Positions 23,784 to 32,266 are shown, counted from the first letter of the stretch. The stretch is 46,310 nt of DNA from Streptomyces sp. CBMA29 (GCF_014596445.1 NZ_MECL01000106.1:1-46310); one strand, 5' to 3'. The notes: generated by a model from the sequence alone, not told the origin. Translations and numbers: made by a program.

Positions 23784-25118
23784 TCAGCAGCTCAGCAGAC
23801 CCGCGTTGACCTTGGCGGTCAGGATGCGGTGCAGGCTGTCGTCGACCGCGCCGCGCAGCGTCGCGTCCTTCGGGAGCCGGTCGATGACGGCGGCGGTCAT
23901 CGGCGCGATGTCGCTCGGCCGGACCGTCAGCAGCATGTTGCCGCCCGCGGCGAAGAAGTCCAGCGCGCGCTGGGCGGGGGTGCGGTCGCTGACGGCGACG
24001 GCCGCGCCGATGTCGTCGGAGATGACCGCGCCCTTGAAGCCGAGCTGGGTGCGCAGCAGGTCGTGCAGGACGATCCGCGAGAAGACCGCCTGGTTGTTGG
24101 CGTCGATCTTCGTGTAGGTCGCCGACGAGACCATCATGAACGGCGTGCCCGCCTGGATGGCACTGCGGAACGGCTGGAGGTAGGAGTCGTTACGGGTGGT
24201 CACCGTGTCCGTGACGCCCGCCGTCAGGTCGGTGTTGCCGCGGACCCGGCCGAGACCGGGAAAGTGCTTGGCGGTGGGGACGACCCCGGACTGCCGCATG
24301 CCGGTCAGAAACGCGTCGCTGTGCGTGGCGACGGTCGAAGGATCGTTTCCGTACTCCCGGTGCAGCTCGCCGATCGGCGCGTTGACGCTCACCAGATCAG
24401 CCGGGACCGTGTCCGCGACCGGGGCCAGGTTCATGTTCACCCCGGCCGCCTTGAGCTCGCCCGCCCACGTCGCCGCCTCCTGCCGGAGTCGCGACGCGGA
24501 CCACTGACCCTGCGTGACCGCGTTCGGCATGCTGGAGAAGCCGGGGCCGTTGAGTACCTGGACCTCGCCGCCCTCCTGGTCGGTAGAGACCAGCAGCCGC
24601 AGATTCGAGCCCTTGACGGCGGTGGCGAGCGTACGCACCCGGTCGGTGACGCCCTTGACCGCTTGCGTGCCCGCCGAGGTGTGGCCCATCAGGATGACCG
24701 CGCCCACCTTGCCCTGCGTGATCGCCGACGCTTCGGAGCCGGTCATCCCGGTGGACGTCACCGCCGACATGAAGAGCTGCCCGACGCGCTGGGCGGTCGA
24801 CATCGCGTCCGCCGTCCGGTCCACGCAGCTCGCCTGCGCCTTGGTCGTGGTCGCCGCGGGCGGCGGTACGGCAGGGGCGTGCGTCGTACTGGGCGACGGT
24901 GACGCCGACGGGCGGGCCGACGTGGCCGTGGTCGTCGGCGCCGCGCTGGGCGAGGCCGACGTCGTACCGGGCGCTACGGACGTGGCCGACGTGTCACCGC
25001 TCCCGCCCCCGCTGGAACAGGCCGCGACAGTGACCATCAGCCCCACCGTGAGCCCCACCCCACACCGTCGCGAGCGGGACGTTCGGCTGGCGGCACCAGG
25101 AGCAGTCGGCAGACGCAC
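23784..25118 (-). CDS. GH3-family lipoprotein, NagZ-like N-terminal domain only
   Basis: A 444-residue lipoprotein: basic N-terminus, hydrophobic core and lipobox VAAC with Cys34. A Ser/Thr/Pro/Ala-rich spacer runs to about residue 95, then a single GH3 TIM-barrel domain. Visible GH3 blocks are STDQEGGEVQ (178-187), NLAPVADTV (230-238), KHFPGLG (284-290) and the nucleophile Asp in VISDDIG (367-369). It resembles beta-N-acetylglucosaminidase NagZ, but the D-x-H dyad that normally follows KHFPGHG is not visible (here RVRGNTDLTAG), so catalysis or specificity may differ. The start is GTG with GAGGTC before it. It probably acts on cell-wall amino sugars at the outer face of the membrane. Confidence 0.85.
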   Translation of the reverse strand: MRLPTAPGAASRTSRSRRCGVGLTVGLMVTVAACSSGGGSGDTSATSVAPGTTSASPSAAPTTTATSARPSASPSPSTTHAPAVPPPAATTTKAQASCVDRTADAMSTAQRVGQLFMSAVTSTGMTGSEASAITQGKVGAVILMGHTSAGTQAVKGVTDRVRTLATAVKGSNLRLLVSTDQEGGEVQVLNGPGFSSMPNAVTQGQWSASRLRQEAATWAGELKAAGVNMNLAPVADTVPADLVSVNAPIGELHREYGNDPSTVATHSDAFLTGMRQSGVVPTAKHFPGLGRVRGNTDLTAGVTDTVTTRNDSYLQPFRSAIQAGTPFMMVSSATYTKIDANNQAVFSRIVLHDLLRTQLGFKGAVISDDIGAAVAVSDRTPAQRALDFFAAGGNMLLTVRPSDIAPMTAAVIDRLPKDATLRGAVDDSLHRILTAKVNAGLLSC

Positions 25119-25303
25119 GGGAAGACCTCACACCTTTTCGATCACACGGAAACGGAACGTATGCATTCATCCCCCTTCCCCCTGGGACGCCAGTTGTCTC
25201 ACGTGACGTGGAGAAACCCCCGCGATGGGTGTGACGCGGCCCGGCGACGCGGTACGGCGACGCAGCCCGGCGGCTTGAAAAAAGTGAGGCGACGGAGCGG
25301 CCG

Positions 25304-26689
25304 TCAGCCGTCAGTCGGGTCCGGGGCCGTGGGAGGCGTCGAGCCGGACGTTCCGGTGCCGGATTCGACCTCGGCCAGGCGGCGGAGGAGGAAGCGGCGT
25401 TCGGGTGGGGTGGGGGAGAGGGCGATGGCCGCGCGGTAGGCGTCGGCGGCGGCGGGGGCGCGGCCGAGACGGCGCAGCAGGTCGGCGCGGGTGGCGGGGA
25501 GCAGGTGGTAGTCGGCGAGTCGGCCGCTCGCGGTGAGGGCGTCGACCAGGGCGAGGCCCGCGGCGGGGCCGCGGGCCATGGCGACGGCGACCGCGCGGTT
25601 GAGCTCGACCACGGGGCTCGGCGTCAAGCGCGCCAGTTCGCCGTAGAGGAGCGCGATCTGCGGCCAGTCGGTGGCGGCGGGCTCGGCGGCGCCCGCGTGG
25701 CAGGCGGCGATGGCCGCCTGGACCTGGTACGGCCCCGGGCGGCGGGCGAGCAGGGCGTCCTCCAGGACGGCGAGCCCCTCGGCGATCTCCTCCCGGTCCC
25801 AGGCCGTACGGTCCTGCTCGTCGAGCGGCACCAGGTCACCGGCCGGGTCGGTACGGGCGGCGGCGCGCGCGTCGTGCAGCAGCATCAGCGCGAGCAGGCC
25901 GCGGGCCTCCGGCTCGTACGGCAGCAGCGCGGCCAGCAGCCGGGCCAGCCGGATCGCCTCGGCGGTGACGCGCCGCTGGCCGGCGCTGTCCGCCGCGTCG
26001 CCGCCGGGCGCGTAACCGGCGTTGAACAGCAGGTACAGCACGGCGAGTACGGCGGAGGTCCGCTCCGGGAGCAGGTCTCGCGGCGGCACCCGGAAGGGGA
26101 TGCCCGCGTGCCGGATCTTGCTCTTGGCGCGGGTGAGCCGCTGCCCCATCGTGCCCTCGGGCACCAGGAAGGCCCGCGCGATCTCCGCCGTGCTCAGCCC
26201 GGTCAGGGTGCGCAGGGTCAGCGCGACGCGGGACGGCAGCGGCAGCGCGGGGTGGCAGCAGGTGAAGATCAGCCGCAGCCGGTCGTCCGGTACCGGGTCC
26301 TCGTCGTTCCCGGGCGGCGGGAGGGCGTCGTCCACCGGGGTCAGCACGGCCGCCTTCCGCAGCTTGCGCTTCTCGTTCGCCGCCCTGCGCAGCCGGTCCA
26401 GCGCGCGGTTGCGGGCGGTGGTGGTCAGCCAGGCGCCGGGCCTGCGCGGCACACCGTCGACCGGCCAGCGCTCCAGCGCCCGCGCGAACGCGTCCTGCGC
26501 GCACTCCTCCGCGAGGTCCCAGTCGCCGGTCATGCCGATCACCGCCGCCACGACCCGGCCCCACTCCTCGGACCAGGCCGCGGCGACGGCGTCCTTGACC
26601 GGGTCGGGGCGGCGCGGCCCCGACGGCGGGCGCGCCTGTCCGCGGCCGGACTCCCCGTGCGGCCCGGCCGCCGCGTCCCGACCCGTCAT
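25304..26689 (-). CDS. ECF sigma factor of the ECF42 type (SigJ-like with TPR-like C-terminus)
   Basis: A 461-residue sigma factor. Region 2 is in AAAWSEEWGRVVAAVIGMTGDWDLAEECAQDAFARALERWP, with the RPGAWLTTTARNRALDRLRR segment after it. Region 4 is in VALTLRTLTGLSTAEIARAFLVPEGTMGQRLTRAK. The second half (about 210-461) is a helical, TPR-like extension with LLFNAGY, CHAGAAEPAATDWPQIALLYGELARLTPSPVVELNRAVA. This architecture, plus the DGPF/YCII gene just upstream, defines the ECF42 group, which has no anti-sigma factor and is thought to be controlled through its own C-terminal domain. The ATG has GGAG at good spacing. It lies 68 bp from the YCII-like gene and is probably co-transcribed. Confidence 0.9.
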   Translation of the reverse strand: MTGRDAAAGPHGESGRGQARPPSGPRRPDPVKDAVAAAWSEEWGRVVAAVIGMTGDWDLAEECAQDAFARALERWPVDGVPRRPGAWLTTTARNRALDRLRRAANEKRKLRKAAVLTPVDDALPPPGNDEDPVPDDRLRLIFTCCHPALPLPSRVALTLRTLTGLSTAEIARAFLVPEGTMGQRLTRAKSKIRHAGIPFRVPPRDLLPERTSAVLAVLYLLFNAGYAPGGDAADSAGQRRVTAEAIRLARLLAALLPYEPEARGLLALMLLHDARAAARTDPAGDLVPLDEQDRTAWDREEIAEGLAVLEDALLARRPGPYQVQAAIAACHAGAAEPAATDWPQIALLYGELARLTPSPVVELNRAVAVAMARGPAAGLALVDALTASGRLADYHLLPATRADLLRRLGRAPAAADAYRAAIALSPTPPERRFLLRRLAEVESGTGTSGSTPPTAPDPTDG

Positions 26690-26757
26690 CGCCTCACTCC
26701 GCCACCTCGTCAGACCGCCTCTTCGTCAGACCGTCGCCTCGTCAGTCCGTCGCGCCG

Positions 26758-27087
26758 TCACTCCGTCCAGAACGGCCGCACCTCGACCATCCCGTACCGC
26801 GCCACCGGATGCTTCGCGGCGATCGCGATCGCCTCGTCCAGATCGGCGCAGTCGATGATGTCGAAGCCGCAGATCTGCTCCTTCGTCTCGGCGAAGGGCC
26901 CGTCCGTGATCAGCGGCGCGCCGTCCTTGAACCGTACGGTGGTCGCGTCCTGCGCCGGACGGATGCGGCTGCCCAGCAGCCGGGTGCCGTCGCGGGTCGT
27001 CTCCGCGACCCACGGCATCGCGTCCAGCTCCTCCTCGGGCGCGGCGGCCATCGATCCGTCGTCGCAGATGAGCAGCAGATACTTCAT
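26758..27087 (-). CDS. YCII/DGPF-domain protein partner of the ECF42 sigma factor
   Basis: A 109-residue protein beginning MKYLLLICDDGSM with the family motif LITDGPFAETKEQICGFDIIDC (DGPF at about residues 62-65) and the ending ARYGMVEVRPFW. This family has a ferredoxin-like fold and is nearly always next to ECF42 sigma genes; its biochemical role is not established. The chosen ATG follows AGGAGAAGG; the open frame before it is Arg-rich and unlikely to be translated. It precedes the sigma gene on the same strand. Confidence 0.9.
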   Translation of the reverse strand: MKYLLLICDDGSMAAAPEEELDAMPWVAETTRDGTRLLGSRIRPAQDATTVRFKDGAPLITDGPFAETKEQICGFDIIDCADLDEAIAIAAKHPVARYGMVEVRPFWTE

Positions 27088-27243
27088 GGTCCTTCTCCTT
27101 CTCCGGTTACTCCGGGGTTGCGACACCTCCGGCGGCCACGGGCCTCTTCTTGCTCCCGTGCGTCCACCCCTACGACGATCGGGATCCGCCGGAAACTACA
27201 CCGGGCGGAGAGAACTTCGGTACGAGCCGCGTCCACGTCCGCG

Positions 27244-27978
27244 TCACGCCGCCGCCGTCCAGCCGAGCACCGAGCGCCGGTGCGGCAACAGCGCCACCGC
27301 CACCGCGACCAGCGCCGCACCGGCGATGAGCAGCGGCAGCGCCCGGTGCCCGTGCCCGATCAGCGCGGCACCGGCCAGGGCCCCGAGGAACATCGCCGCC
27401 GCCGAGAGCAGCCTGCGCCCCGCCTTGCTCGTCGCGCCGCCCGCCAGCCGACTGTCCGAGGCCACGCCGGTGATGGTCAGGGTCAGCACCGTGGTCGTCA
27501 GGTCGGGCACGGCCAGCCGCCGTACCACCGCGTTCTGCCCGCCCATCGCGAAGCCGAGCAGCACGACCAGGCACCAGCGGCTCCACCCGGCGGCAGGCAG
27601 GTCGACCAGTTCGCCGACCACGTAACAGACCAGGACGAGCAGCGCCTGCGCGGCCGTCACCGCGAGCAGCAGCCGCGCCCGGTGCCGCACGACGCGGTTG
27701 GCCAGCCGCCCGGCGGCCAGCGCGCCCACGGCGAAGGAGAGCAGCGACAGGACGGAGGCGGTCAGCGAGAAGCCGCTGGAACCGGCGAGCGAGAAGGCCA
27801 TGAAGACGACGTTGCCCGTCATGTTCGCGACGAAGACCCGGCCCAGCGCCAGATAGCTGAAGGCGTCGACTAGCCCGGTCACGACGGTGAGCCCGAGCAG
27901 CAGCGGCGGCAGCGGCCCGTGCCGCCCGCCGAGGTCGGGTACGAGCGTGTCGCGCGCCTCGCGGAGCATGGAGTTCAC
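27244..27978 (-). CDS. YoaK-family (DUF1275) membrane protein
   Basis: A 244-residue integral membrane protein with about six hydrophobic segments, beginning LLLGLTVVTGLVDAFSYLALGRVFVANMTGNVVFMAF, the signature of the DUF1275/YoaK family (VDAxSxLxLGRVFVANMTGN). Middle block GFAMGGQNAVVRRLAVPDLTTTVLTLTITG also fits. The function of the family is unknown. I take the GTG at 27978 since GAGGA lies eight bases before it; an ATG three codons later is the alternative. It stands alone, divergent from the MFS gene. Confidence 0.85.
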   Translation of the reverse strand: MNSMLREARDTLVPDLGGRHGPLPPLLLGLTVVTGLVDAFSYLALGRVFVANMTGNVVFMAFSLAGSSGFSLTASVLSLLSFAVGALAAGRLANRVVRHRARLLLAVTAAQALLVLVCYVVGELVDLPAAGWSRWCLVVLLGFAMGGQNAVVRRLAVPDLTTTVLTLTITGVASDSRLAGGATSKAGRRLLSAAAMFLGALAGAALIGHGHRALPLLIAGAALVAVAVALLPHRRSVLGWTAAA

Positions 27979-28438
27979 GGCGGCCGTCCTCCGATCATGC
28001 GTTCCCTGGGCGACCCATGGTCGCGCCCCGGAGCCCGTCGGGCCCCCCGCCGCGCGGGACCTTCCGCAGTAAGCGGGCCGCGCCGGTGTGAAAGTCGGGT
28101 CGCGCCGGTATGGAAGATCGGGCCGCGCCGGTATGGAAGGCAGGCCGCCCGTGGACGCACGGGCATCCGTACATCCGCCCGTACATCCGCCCGAACGGGC
28201 ACGTCAGCCGTGCCGCGCGAGGCATACGGGGGACGTGCGGGCTGTCGGCGCCGTACGGGCTCGCGCCGGTGTGAGACTGGCCCGCGACGTGGCGATCCTG
28301 GAGCGCGCGAGCAGTGACGCGGCATGACGGCACGTCAAGGGGGCAGCCGCGCAAGGGTCGGGCCGTCGGCCCGGCTCGGACCGGGCTGTCGGACCGGCTC
28401 ACGTCGAGCCGTCGGTACGGCTCATGAAGGAGGGACCC
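27979..28438. other. Intergenic region, 460 bp, with tandem repeats
   Basis: I find no supported gene. It separates two divergent transport-type genes and is unusually repetitive: three imperfect 22-23-bp repeats (28075-28142), a 7-bp hairpin GCCCGTG-GACG-CACGGGC (28147-28164), two close copies of cgtacatccgcc (about 28168-28191), a 6-bp hairpin near 28198-28214, and more gtcgg/ccgg repeats before the MFS gene. Confidence 0.5.
28075..28142. repeat. Three imperfect 23-bp tandem repeats
   Basis: The units begin at 28075 (22 bp), 28097 (23 bp) and 28120 (23 bp), each of the form GGG(C/T)CGCGCCGGT(A/G)TGxAAG followed by 2-3 variable bases. They are too short and gapless for CRISPR. They may be regulator sites with two-turn spacing or a minisatellite. 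Confidence 0.75.
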
Positions 28439-29917
28439 ATGGCGGCGTCAGCGCCGGAAGCCGCGTCCGGCGGCACGATCACCACCGACGTCCCCGCGCG
28501 CCTCGACCGGCTGCCGTGGTCGCGCTGGCACTGGATGATCGTGATCGGCCTGGGCACCGTGTGGATCCTCGACGGCCTCGAGGTGACCACTGTCGGCAAC
28601 ATCGCCGGGCGGATCTCCGAACAGGGCAGCGGGCTGTCCGTCACGTCCGCCCAGATCACGGGCATCGCCGCCGCGCTCTACGTGGCGGGCTCCTGCGTGG
28701 GCGCCCTCTTCTTCGGCTGGCTGACCGACCGCTTCGGCCGCAAGAAGCTCTTCATGGTCACCCTCGCGGTCTACCTCACCGCGACCGCGATGACCGCGCT
28801 GTCCTTCCAGCCCTGGTGGTTCTTCACCTTCCGCTTCCTGACCGGCTTCGGCATCGGCGGCGAGTACGCGGCGATCAACTCGGCCATCGACGAACTGATC
28901 CCGTCCAGATTCCGCGGTCGTGTCGATCTGATCATCAACGGCAGTTACTGGCTCGGGGCCATCGGCGGCTCGCTGCTGTCGATCGTCGCGCTGAACACCG
29001 ACATCTTCCCCAAGGACGTCGGCTGGCGGCTCACCTTCGCCCTCGGCGTCGTCCTCGGTCTGGTGATCCTGGTGGTACGGCGGCACGTGCCGGAGAGCCC
29101 GCGCTGGCAGTTCATCCACGGCTACGGCGACGAGGCGGACCAACTCGTCGGCACGGTCGAGCGGGAGATCGAGCAGGAGAAGGGCGAGCGGCTGCCGCGC
29201 GCCAAGAACTCCATCACCATCCACCAGCGCAAGAGCATCGGGTTCGGGCTGATCGCCAAGACCGTGTTCCGCAAGTACCCCAAGCGCGCGGTGCTCGGCC
29301 TGTCGCTCTTCATCGGCCAGGCGTTCCTCTACAACGCCATCACCTTCGGGTTCGGCTCGATCCTCACCACCTTCTTCGGCGTCTCGACCGGCAAGACCGG
29401 CTACTACTTCGCGGTCATCGCGGCCGGCAACTTCCTCGGTCCACTGCTGCTCGGCAAGCTCTTCGACACCGTAGGCCGCCGGATCATGATCTCCTCGACG
29501 TATCTGATCTCCGGCATCCTGCTCTTCGGCACCGCGTGGCTCTTCCACCGCGGCTCGCTGGACGCCACGACGATGACCGCGTGCTGGTGCGTCGTGCTGT
29601 TCTTCGCCTCCGCCGGTGCCAGCAGCGCGTATCTGACCGTCTCGGAGATCTTCCCGATGGAGACCCGCGCGATGGCCATCGCCTTCTTCTACGCCATCGG
29701 TACGGCCGCCGGCGGCATCAGCGGTCCGCTGGTCTTCGCCGACCTCACCAAGTCCGGTGTCGTGGACGACACTGTGCTGGCCTTCGTCATCGGCGCGGCC
29801 CTGATGTGCGCGGCGGGCCTGGTGGCGGCGGTGCTCGCGGTCAAGGCCGAGGGCCGCTCGCTCGAGGACATCGCCGCCCCGCTGTCGTCGGCCGATCCGG
29901 CGTCCGCGTCGGCGTAG
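28439..29917 (+). CDS. MFS transporter (sugar/organic-acid porter type)
   Basis: A 492-residue transporter with 12 hydrophobic segments. Motif A appears as GWLTDRFGRKKLFM between helices 2 and 3, the DGLEVTTVGN segment is in helix 1, GFGIGGEYAAINSAIDELIP in helix 4-5, and PESPRW precedes the central loop, which together mark the sugar-porter/aromatic-acid symporter group. The central loop (about 215-270) is charged. SEIFPMETRAMAIAFFYAIGTAAGG follows in the second half. The substrate cannot be read. The ATG at 28439 has AAGGAGG six bases before it; an earlier in-frame ATG overlaps that ribosome site and is rejected. Confidence 0.88.
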   Translation: MAASAPEAASGGTITTDVPARLDRLPWSRWHWMIVIGLGTVWILDGLEVTTVGNIAGRISEQGSGLSVTSAQITGIAAALYVAGSCVGALFFGWLTDRFGRKKLFMVTLAVYLTATAMTALSFQPWWFFTFRFLTGFGIGGEYAAINSAIDELIPSRFRGRVDLIINGSYWLGAIGGSLLSIVALNTDIFPKDVGWRLTFALGVVLGLVILVVRRHVPESPRWQFIHGYGDEADQLVGTVEREIEQEKGERLPRAKNSITIHQRKSIGFGLIAKTVFRKYPKRAVLGLSLFIGQAFLYNAITFGFGSILTTFFGVSTGKTGYYFAVIAAGNFLGPLLLGKLFDTVGRRIMISSTYLISGILLFGTAWLFHRGSLDATTMTACWCVVLFFASAGASSAYLTVSEIFPMETRAMAIAFFYAIGTAAGGISGPLVFADLTKSGVVDDTVLAFVIGAALMCAAGLVAAVLAVKAEGRSLEDIAAPLSSADPASASA

Positions 29918-29929
29918 CGGCCGGATCTT

Positions 29930-30045
29930 TCGGAGCCCCGGACCTCTCGGAGCCCCGGACCTCTTCTCGTAGTCCCGAACACCTTCGCGACGAACACCGG
30001 CCCGCCCGCGACCCCGGCCTCCTGGCAGCGGGGCCGCGGACGGGC
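29930..30045. terminator. Probable terminator region after the MFS gene
   Basis: A 17-bp direct repeat (tcggagccccggacctc at 29930-29946 and 29947-29963) is followed at about 29999-30045 by an imperfect GC-rich hairpin between the convergent MFS and small hypothetical genes. Confidence 0.4.
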
Positions 30046-30050
30046 ACCGG

Positions 30051-30332
30051 TCACGCGATGTCGCCGCCCACCGGCTGCTGAAGAACCAGTCGCAACGCGT
30101 AAGCGGGCTCCGCCTCCTGGCGCGCCCAGCCGACCGAGGCGACCGTGTAGGCGGGCCCCTCGCGCAACCAGTCGGTGGCGGCCTGGAAGAGCTCCGCGGC
30201 GTCGCCGCCGGCGAGGATCAGCACCCCGTCGTCCTCCACCGTCACCCACATGTCGACATGGCTGTTCACGAACGCGCCCGCCCGGTCGCGCAGTTCGTCC
30301 GACACCGACTGGCTGTCACTGGCAATGGTCAT
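30051..30332 (-). CDS. Small hypothetical protein
   Basis: A 93-residue acidic protein that I do not recognise. It begins MTIASDSQSVSDELRDRAG and has a beta-rich core (DMWVTVEDDGVLILAGGDAAELFQAATDWLREG), without membrane segments, signal peptide or cysteines. The ATG is preceded by AAGGGG; codon use is like the neighbours, which supports a real gene. It lies downstream of the SigB/SigF-type sigma gene on the same strand, but a strong terminator separates them, so it probably has its own promoter. Confidence 0.65.
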   Translation of the reverse strand: MTIASDSQSVSDELRDRAGAFVNSHVDMWVTVEDDGVLILAGGDAAELFQAATDWLREGPAYTVASVGWARQEAEPAYALRLVLQQPVGGDIA

Positions 30333-30469
30333 GGACCGCACCCCTTCGTCATCCGTCATCCGGATCCCTCATCCACATATCGTCAACTACCCGTCGCATT
30401 CCCCGTTCACTGTCCGTCACACACTTCATGTATCGCGCAATCGACGAGGAGCGGTACCGGGTACGCGTG

Positions 30470-30512
30470 AACGGCTGAGGGGCCTCCCGGTCCGGGAGGC
30501 CCCTCAGCCGTT
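30470..30512 (-). terminator. Strong terminator: 21-bp perfect inverted repeat
   Basis: Arms 30470-30490 and 30492-30512 are perfectly complementary over 21 bp around a single central base. It begins 16 bases after the sigma-factor stop. The innermost pairs will open to form the loop. This is the longest stem in the window. Confidence 0.9.
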
Positions 30513-30527
30513 CGTTGTGCTCGCTGC

Positions 30528-31430
30528 CTACTTCTGCGTCATCAGGCCCGCGCGCAGGCCAGCGATGGTGCGGCTCAGCAGCCGCGACACGTGCATCTGC
30601 GAGTAGCCCAGCTCCTCGCCGATCTGCGCCTGCGTCATCTCCTCGCCGAAGCGCATCTGGAGGATCTGCCGGTCGCGCGCGGGGAGCTTGGCGATCAGCG
30701 GGGCCAGGCTCTGGAAGTTCTCGATGAGGTCCATCGCGTAGTCGCACTCACCGAAGGTGTCGGCCAGCGTGCGGCCCTCGCCGTCACCGCCGCTCTCACC
30801 GTCGTTGTACGGCGTGTCCAGCGAGCCCGCGGTGTAGCCGTTGGCGGCGACCAGGCCCTCGATGACCTCTTCCTCGGTCAGGTCGAGGTGCGCGGCCAGC
30901 TCGGCCACCGTCGGGTCGCGGTCCAGCACCAGCGCGAGCGCTTCCTTGGACTTGCTCAGCTCGACGCGCAGTTCCTGGAGGCGGCGCGGTACGTGGACGG
31001 CCCAGGAGGTGTCACGGAAGAACCGCTTCATCTCGCCGACGATGTACGGGATGGCGAAGGTGGTGAACTCGTTCTCCCGCGACAGGTCGAAGCGGTCGAT
31101 GGCCTTGATCAGACCGATCGTGCCGACCTGGACGATCTCCTCCATGTCGGTGGCCGGCCGGTTGCGGTAGCGCCCGGCGGCGAAGTGCACCAACGAGAGG
31201 TTCATCTCGATCAGCGTATTGCGGGCGTACTGGTATTCACGGGTGCCCTCCTCGACGGCCTGGAGCCGGTCGAAGAAGAGCTTCGACAGCGCCCGCGCGT
31301 CCTTCGGGGCTACCGCCGTGGCGTCGTCGATCCACGGAAGTTCACCAATCAAGCCGCCCTCGGATCGCGGTGACGCCTCAAGCGTCGCCGTTTCGTACGC
31401 GCTGTCCGACTGCTGAACCTGTGTGGTCAC
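30528..31430 (-). CDS. SigB/SigF/SigG-subfamily RNA polymerase sigma factor
   Basis: A 300-residue group 3 sigma factor of the stress/development type common in Streptomyces. Region 2 is in NLSLVHFAAGRYRNRPATDMEEIVQVGTIGLIKAIDRFDL and EFTTFAIPYIVGEMKRFFRD. Region 3 is in VPRRLQELRVELSKSKEAL. Region 4 is in LPARDRQILQMRFGEEMTQAQIGEELGYSQMHVSRLLSRT. Such factors are normally held by RsbW-like anti-sigma kinases; none is encoded next to it. The GTG start at 31430 follows GAGG by seven bases. A possible upstream frame extension lacks a ribosome site. Confidence 0.9.
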   Translation of the reverse strand: MTTQVQQSDSAYETATLEASPRSEGGLIGELPWIDDATAVAPKDARALSKLFFDRLQAVEEGTREYQYARNTLIEMNLSLVHFAAGRYRNRPATDMEEIVQVGTIGLIKAIDRFDLSRENEFTTFAIPYIVGEMKRFFRDTSWAVHVPRRLQELRVELSKSKEALALVLDRDPTVAELAAHLDLTEEEVIEGLVAANGYTAGSLDTPYNDGESGGDGEGRTLADTFGECDYAMDLIENFQSLAPLIAKLPARDRQILQMRFGEEMTQAQIGEELGYSQMHVSRLLSRTIAGLRAGLMTQK

Positions 31431-31581
31431 GTCATCGCCTCGCCTCGGTAAGACTGTCCACAAGCCGCTTGCCCGCTGTCGAACGTCCTATGCCAACTTT
31501 TTTTCGAGCAGTTTTTCCGGGCCCTGAACGGGCCCGTGCGGCGGCCTGTTCCGGGTCCGTCTTGAGGGCCGCGCGCCGCGA

Positions 31582-32160
31582 CTACTGCCCCGCACGGTAG
31601 CGCAATCCGTCCATGAGCAGGTCCAACAGCCGTCCCGCCTGCGCTCTGCGCTCCGGACCGCCCGCCGACAGCGCCACCCCGCCGAGCCCCACGAGTACGT
31701 CGTCGGGGTCGGCGTCCGCGCGCAGCGTCCCGGCCTCCGCGCCCGCCCGCAGCAGTGTGCCGACCGCGCCGAGCAGCGCCTCACGGCTGTGCGCGAAGGG
31801 GTCGCCGCCGGAGGCGATCACGGCGCGCAGCGCGTCGGCCATGCCGCGCTTGGTCGTCATGTAGTCGATGAAGTGGTCCATCCAGGCGCGCGCCGCCACG
31901 TCGGGGGGAGAGGTGGTGAGCAGCCGGGGCGCGGCGTCGCACAGCCGGGTCAGCTCGTTGCGGTACGCGGCCTCGACCAGTGCCTCGCGGGTCGGGAAGT
32001 TCCGGTAGAGCGTGCCGATGCCGACCCCCGCGTCCTTGGCGATGGCCTCGAGCGTCACCTCGGGCCCGTCGTGGGCGAACGCGCGCACGGCGGCGGCCAG
32101 CAGCCGGTCGCGATTGCGCTGCGCGTCGGCGCGCAGGGGGCGGGGTGAGGTGCCCGGCAC
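31582..32160 (-). CDS. TetR/AcrR-family regulator
   Basis: A 192-residue TetR-type repressor. The N-terminal helix-turn-helix is seen in NRDRLLAAAVRAFAHDGPEVTLEAIAKDAGVGIGTLYRNFPTREAL, and the rest is a helical ligand-binding domain (DHFIDYMTTKRGMADALRAVI). The GTG start follows AGGAGAG by six bases. It is divergent from an SDR oxidoreductase gene, and the shared upstream region has two matching palindromes. Autoregulation and control of the SDR gene are therefore likely; the inducer is unknown. Confidence 0.9.
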   Translation of the reverse strand: MPGTSPRPLRADAQRNRDRLLAAAVRAFAHDGPEVTLEAIAKDAGVGIGTLYRNFPTREALVEAAYRNELTRLCDAAPRLLTTSPPDVAARAWMDHFIDYMTTKRGMADALRAVIASGGDPFAHSREALLGAVGTLLRAGAEAGTLRADADPDDVLVGLGGVALSAGGPERRAQAGRLLDLLMDGLRYRAGQ

Positions 32161-32222
32161 GGTGTCTCTCCTCGGTAGGACGCGGATCCGTCGGGGCACG
32201 GCGACTCGGCGGACTTGCAAGC

Positions 32223-32266
32223 GGAGGTACCTCCACTTATGGTGGATCTGAGCGGAGGTTCCTCCG
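32223..32266. promoter_or_regulatory. Two palindromic operators between TetR and SDR genes
   Basis: GGAGGTACCTCC (32223-32234, perfect) and CGGAGGTTCCTCCG (32253-32266, perfect apart from the TT centre) share the pattern AGCGGAGGTxCCTCC. Their centres are 31 bp apart, about three helical turns, in the divergent promoter region. They are good candidates for TetR-type binding sites. Confidence 0.75.

Noticed and set aside
28075..28142. Short regular repeats considered as a CRISPR array
   Set aside because: Repeats are contiguous and imperfect with no spacers, only three units, and no cas genes nearby.
28267..28327. Short GTG-started ORF ending ERASSDAA, compared with sulfur leader peptides
   Set aside because: Lacks the Cys near the end and the Val-Asp pair in the right place; upstream of an MFS gene with no sulfur context.
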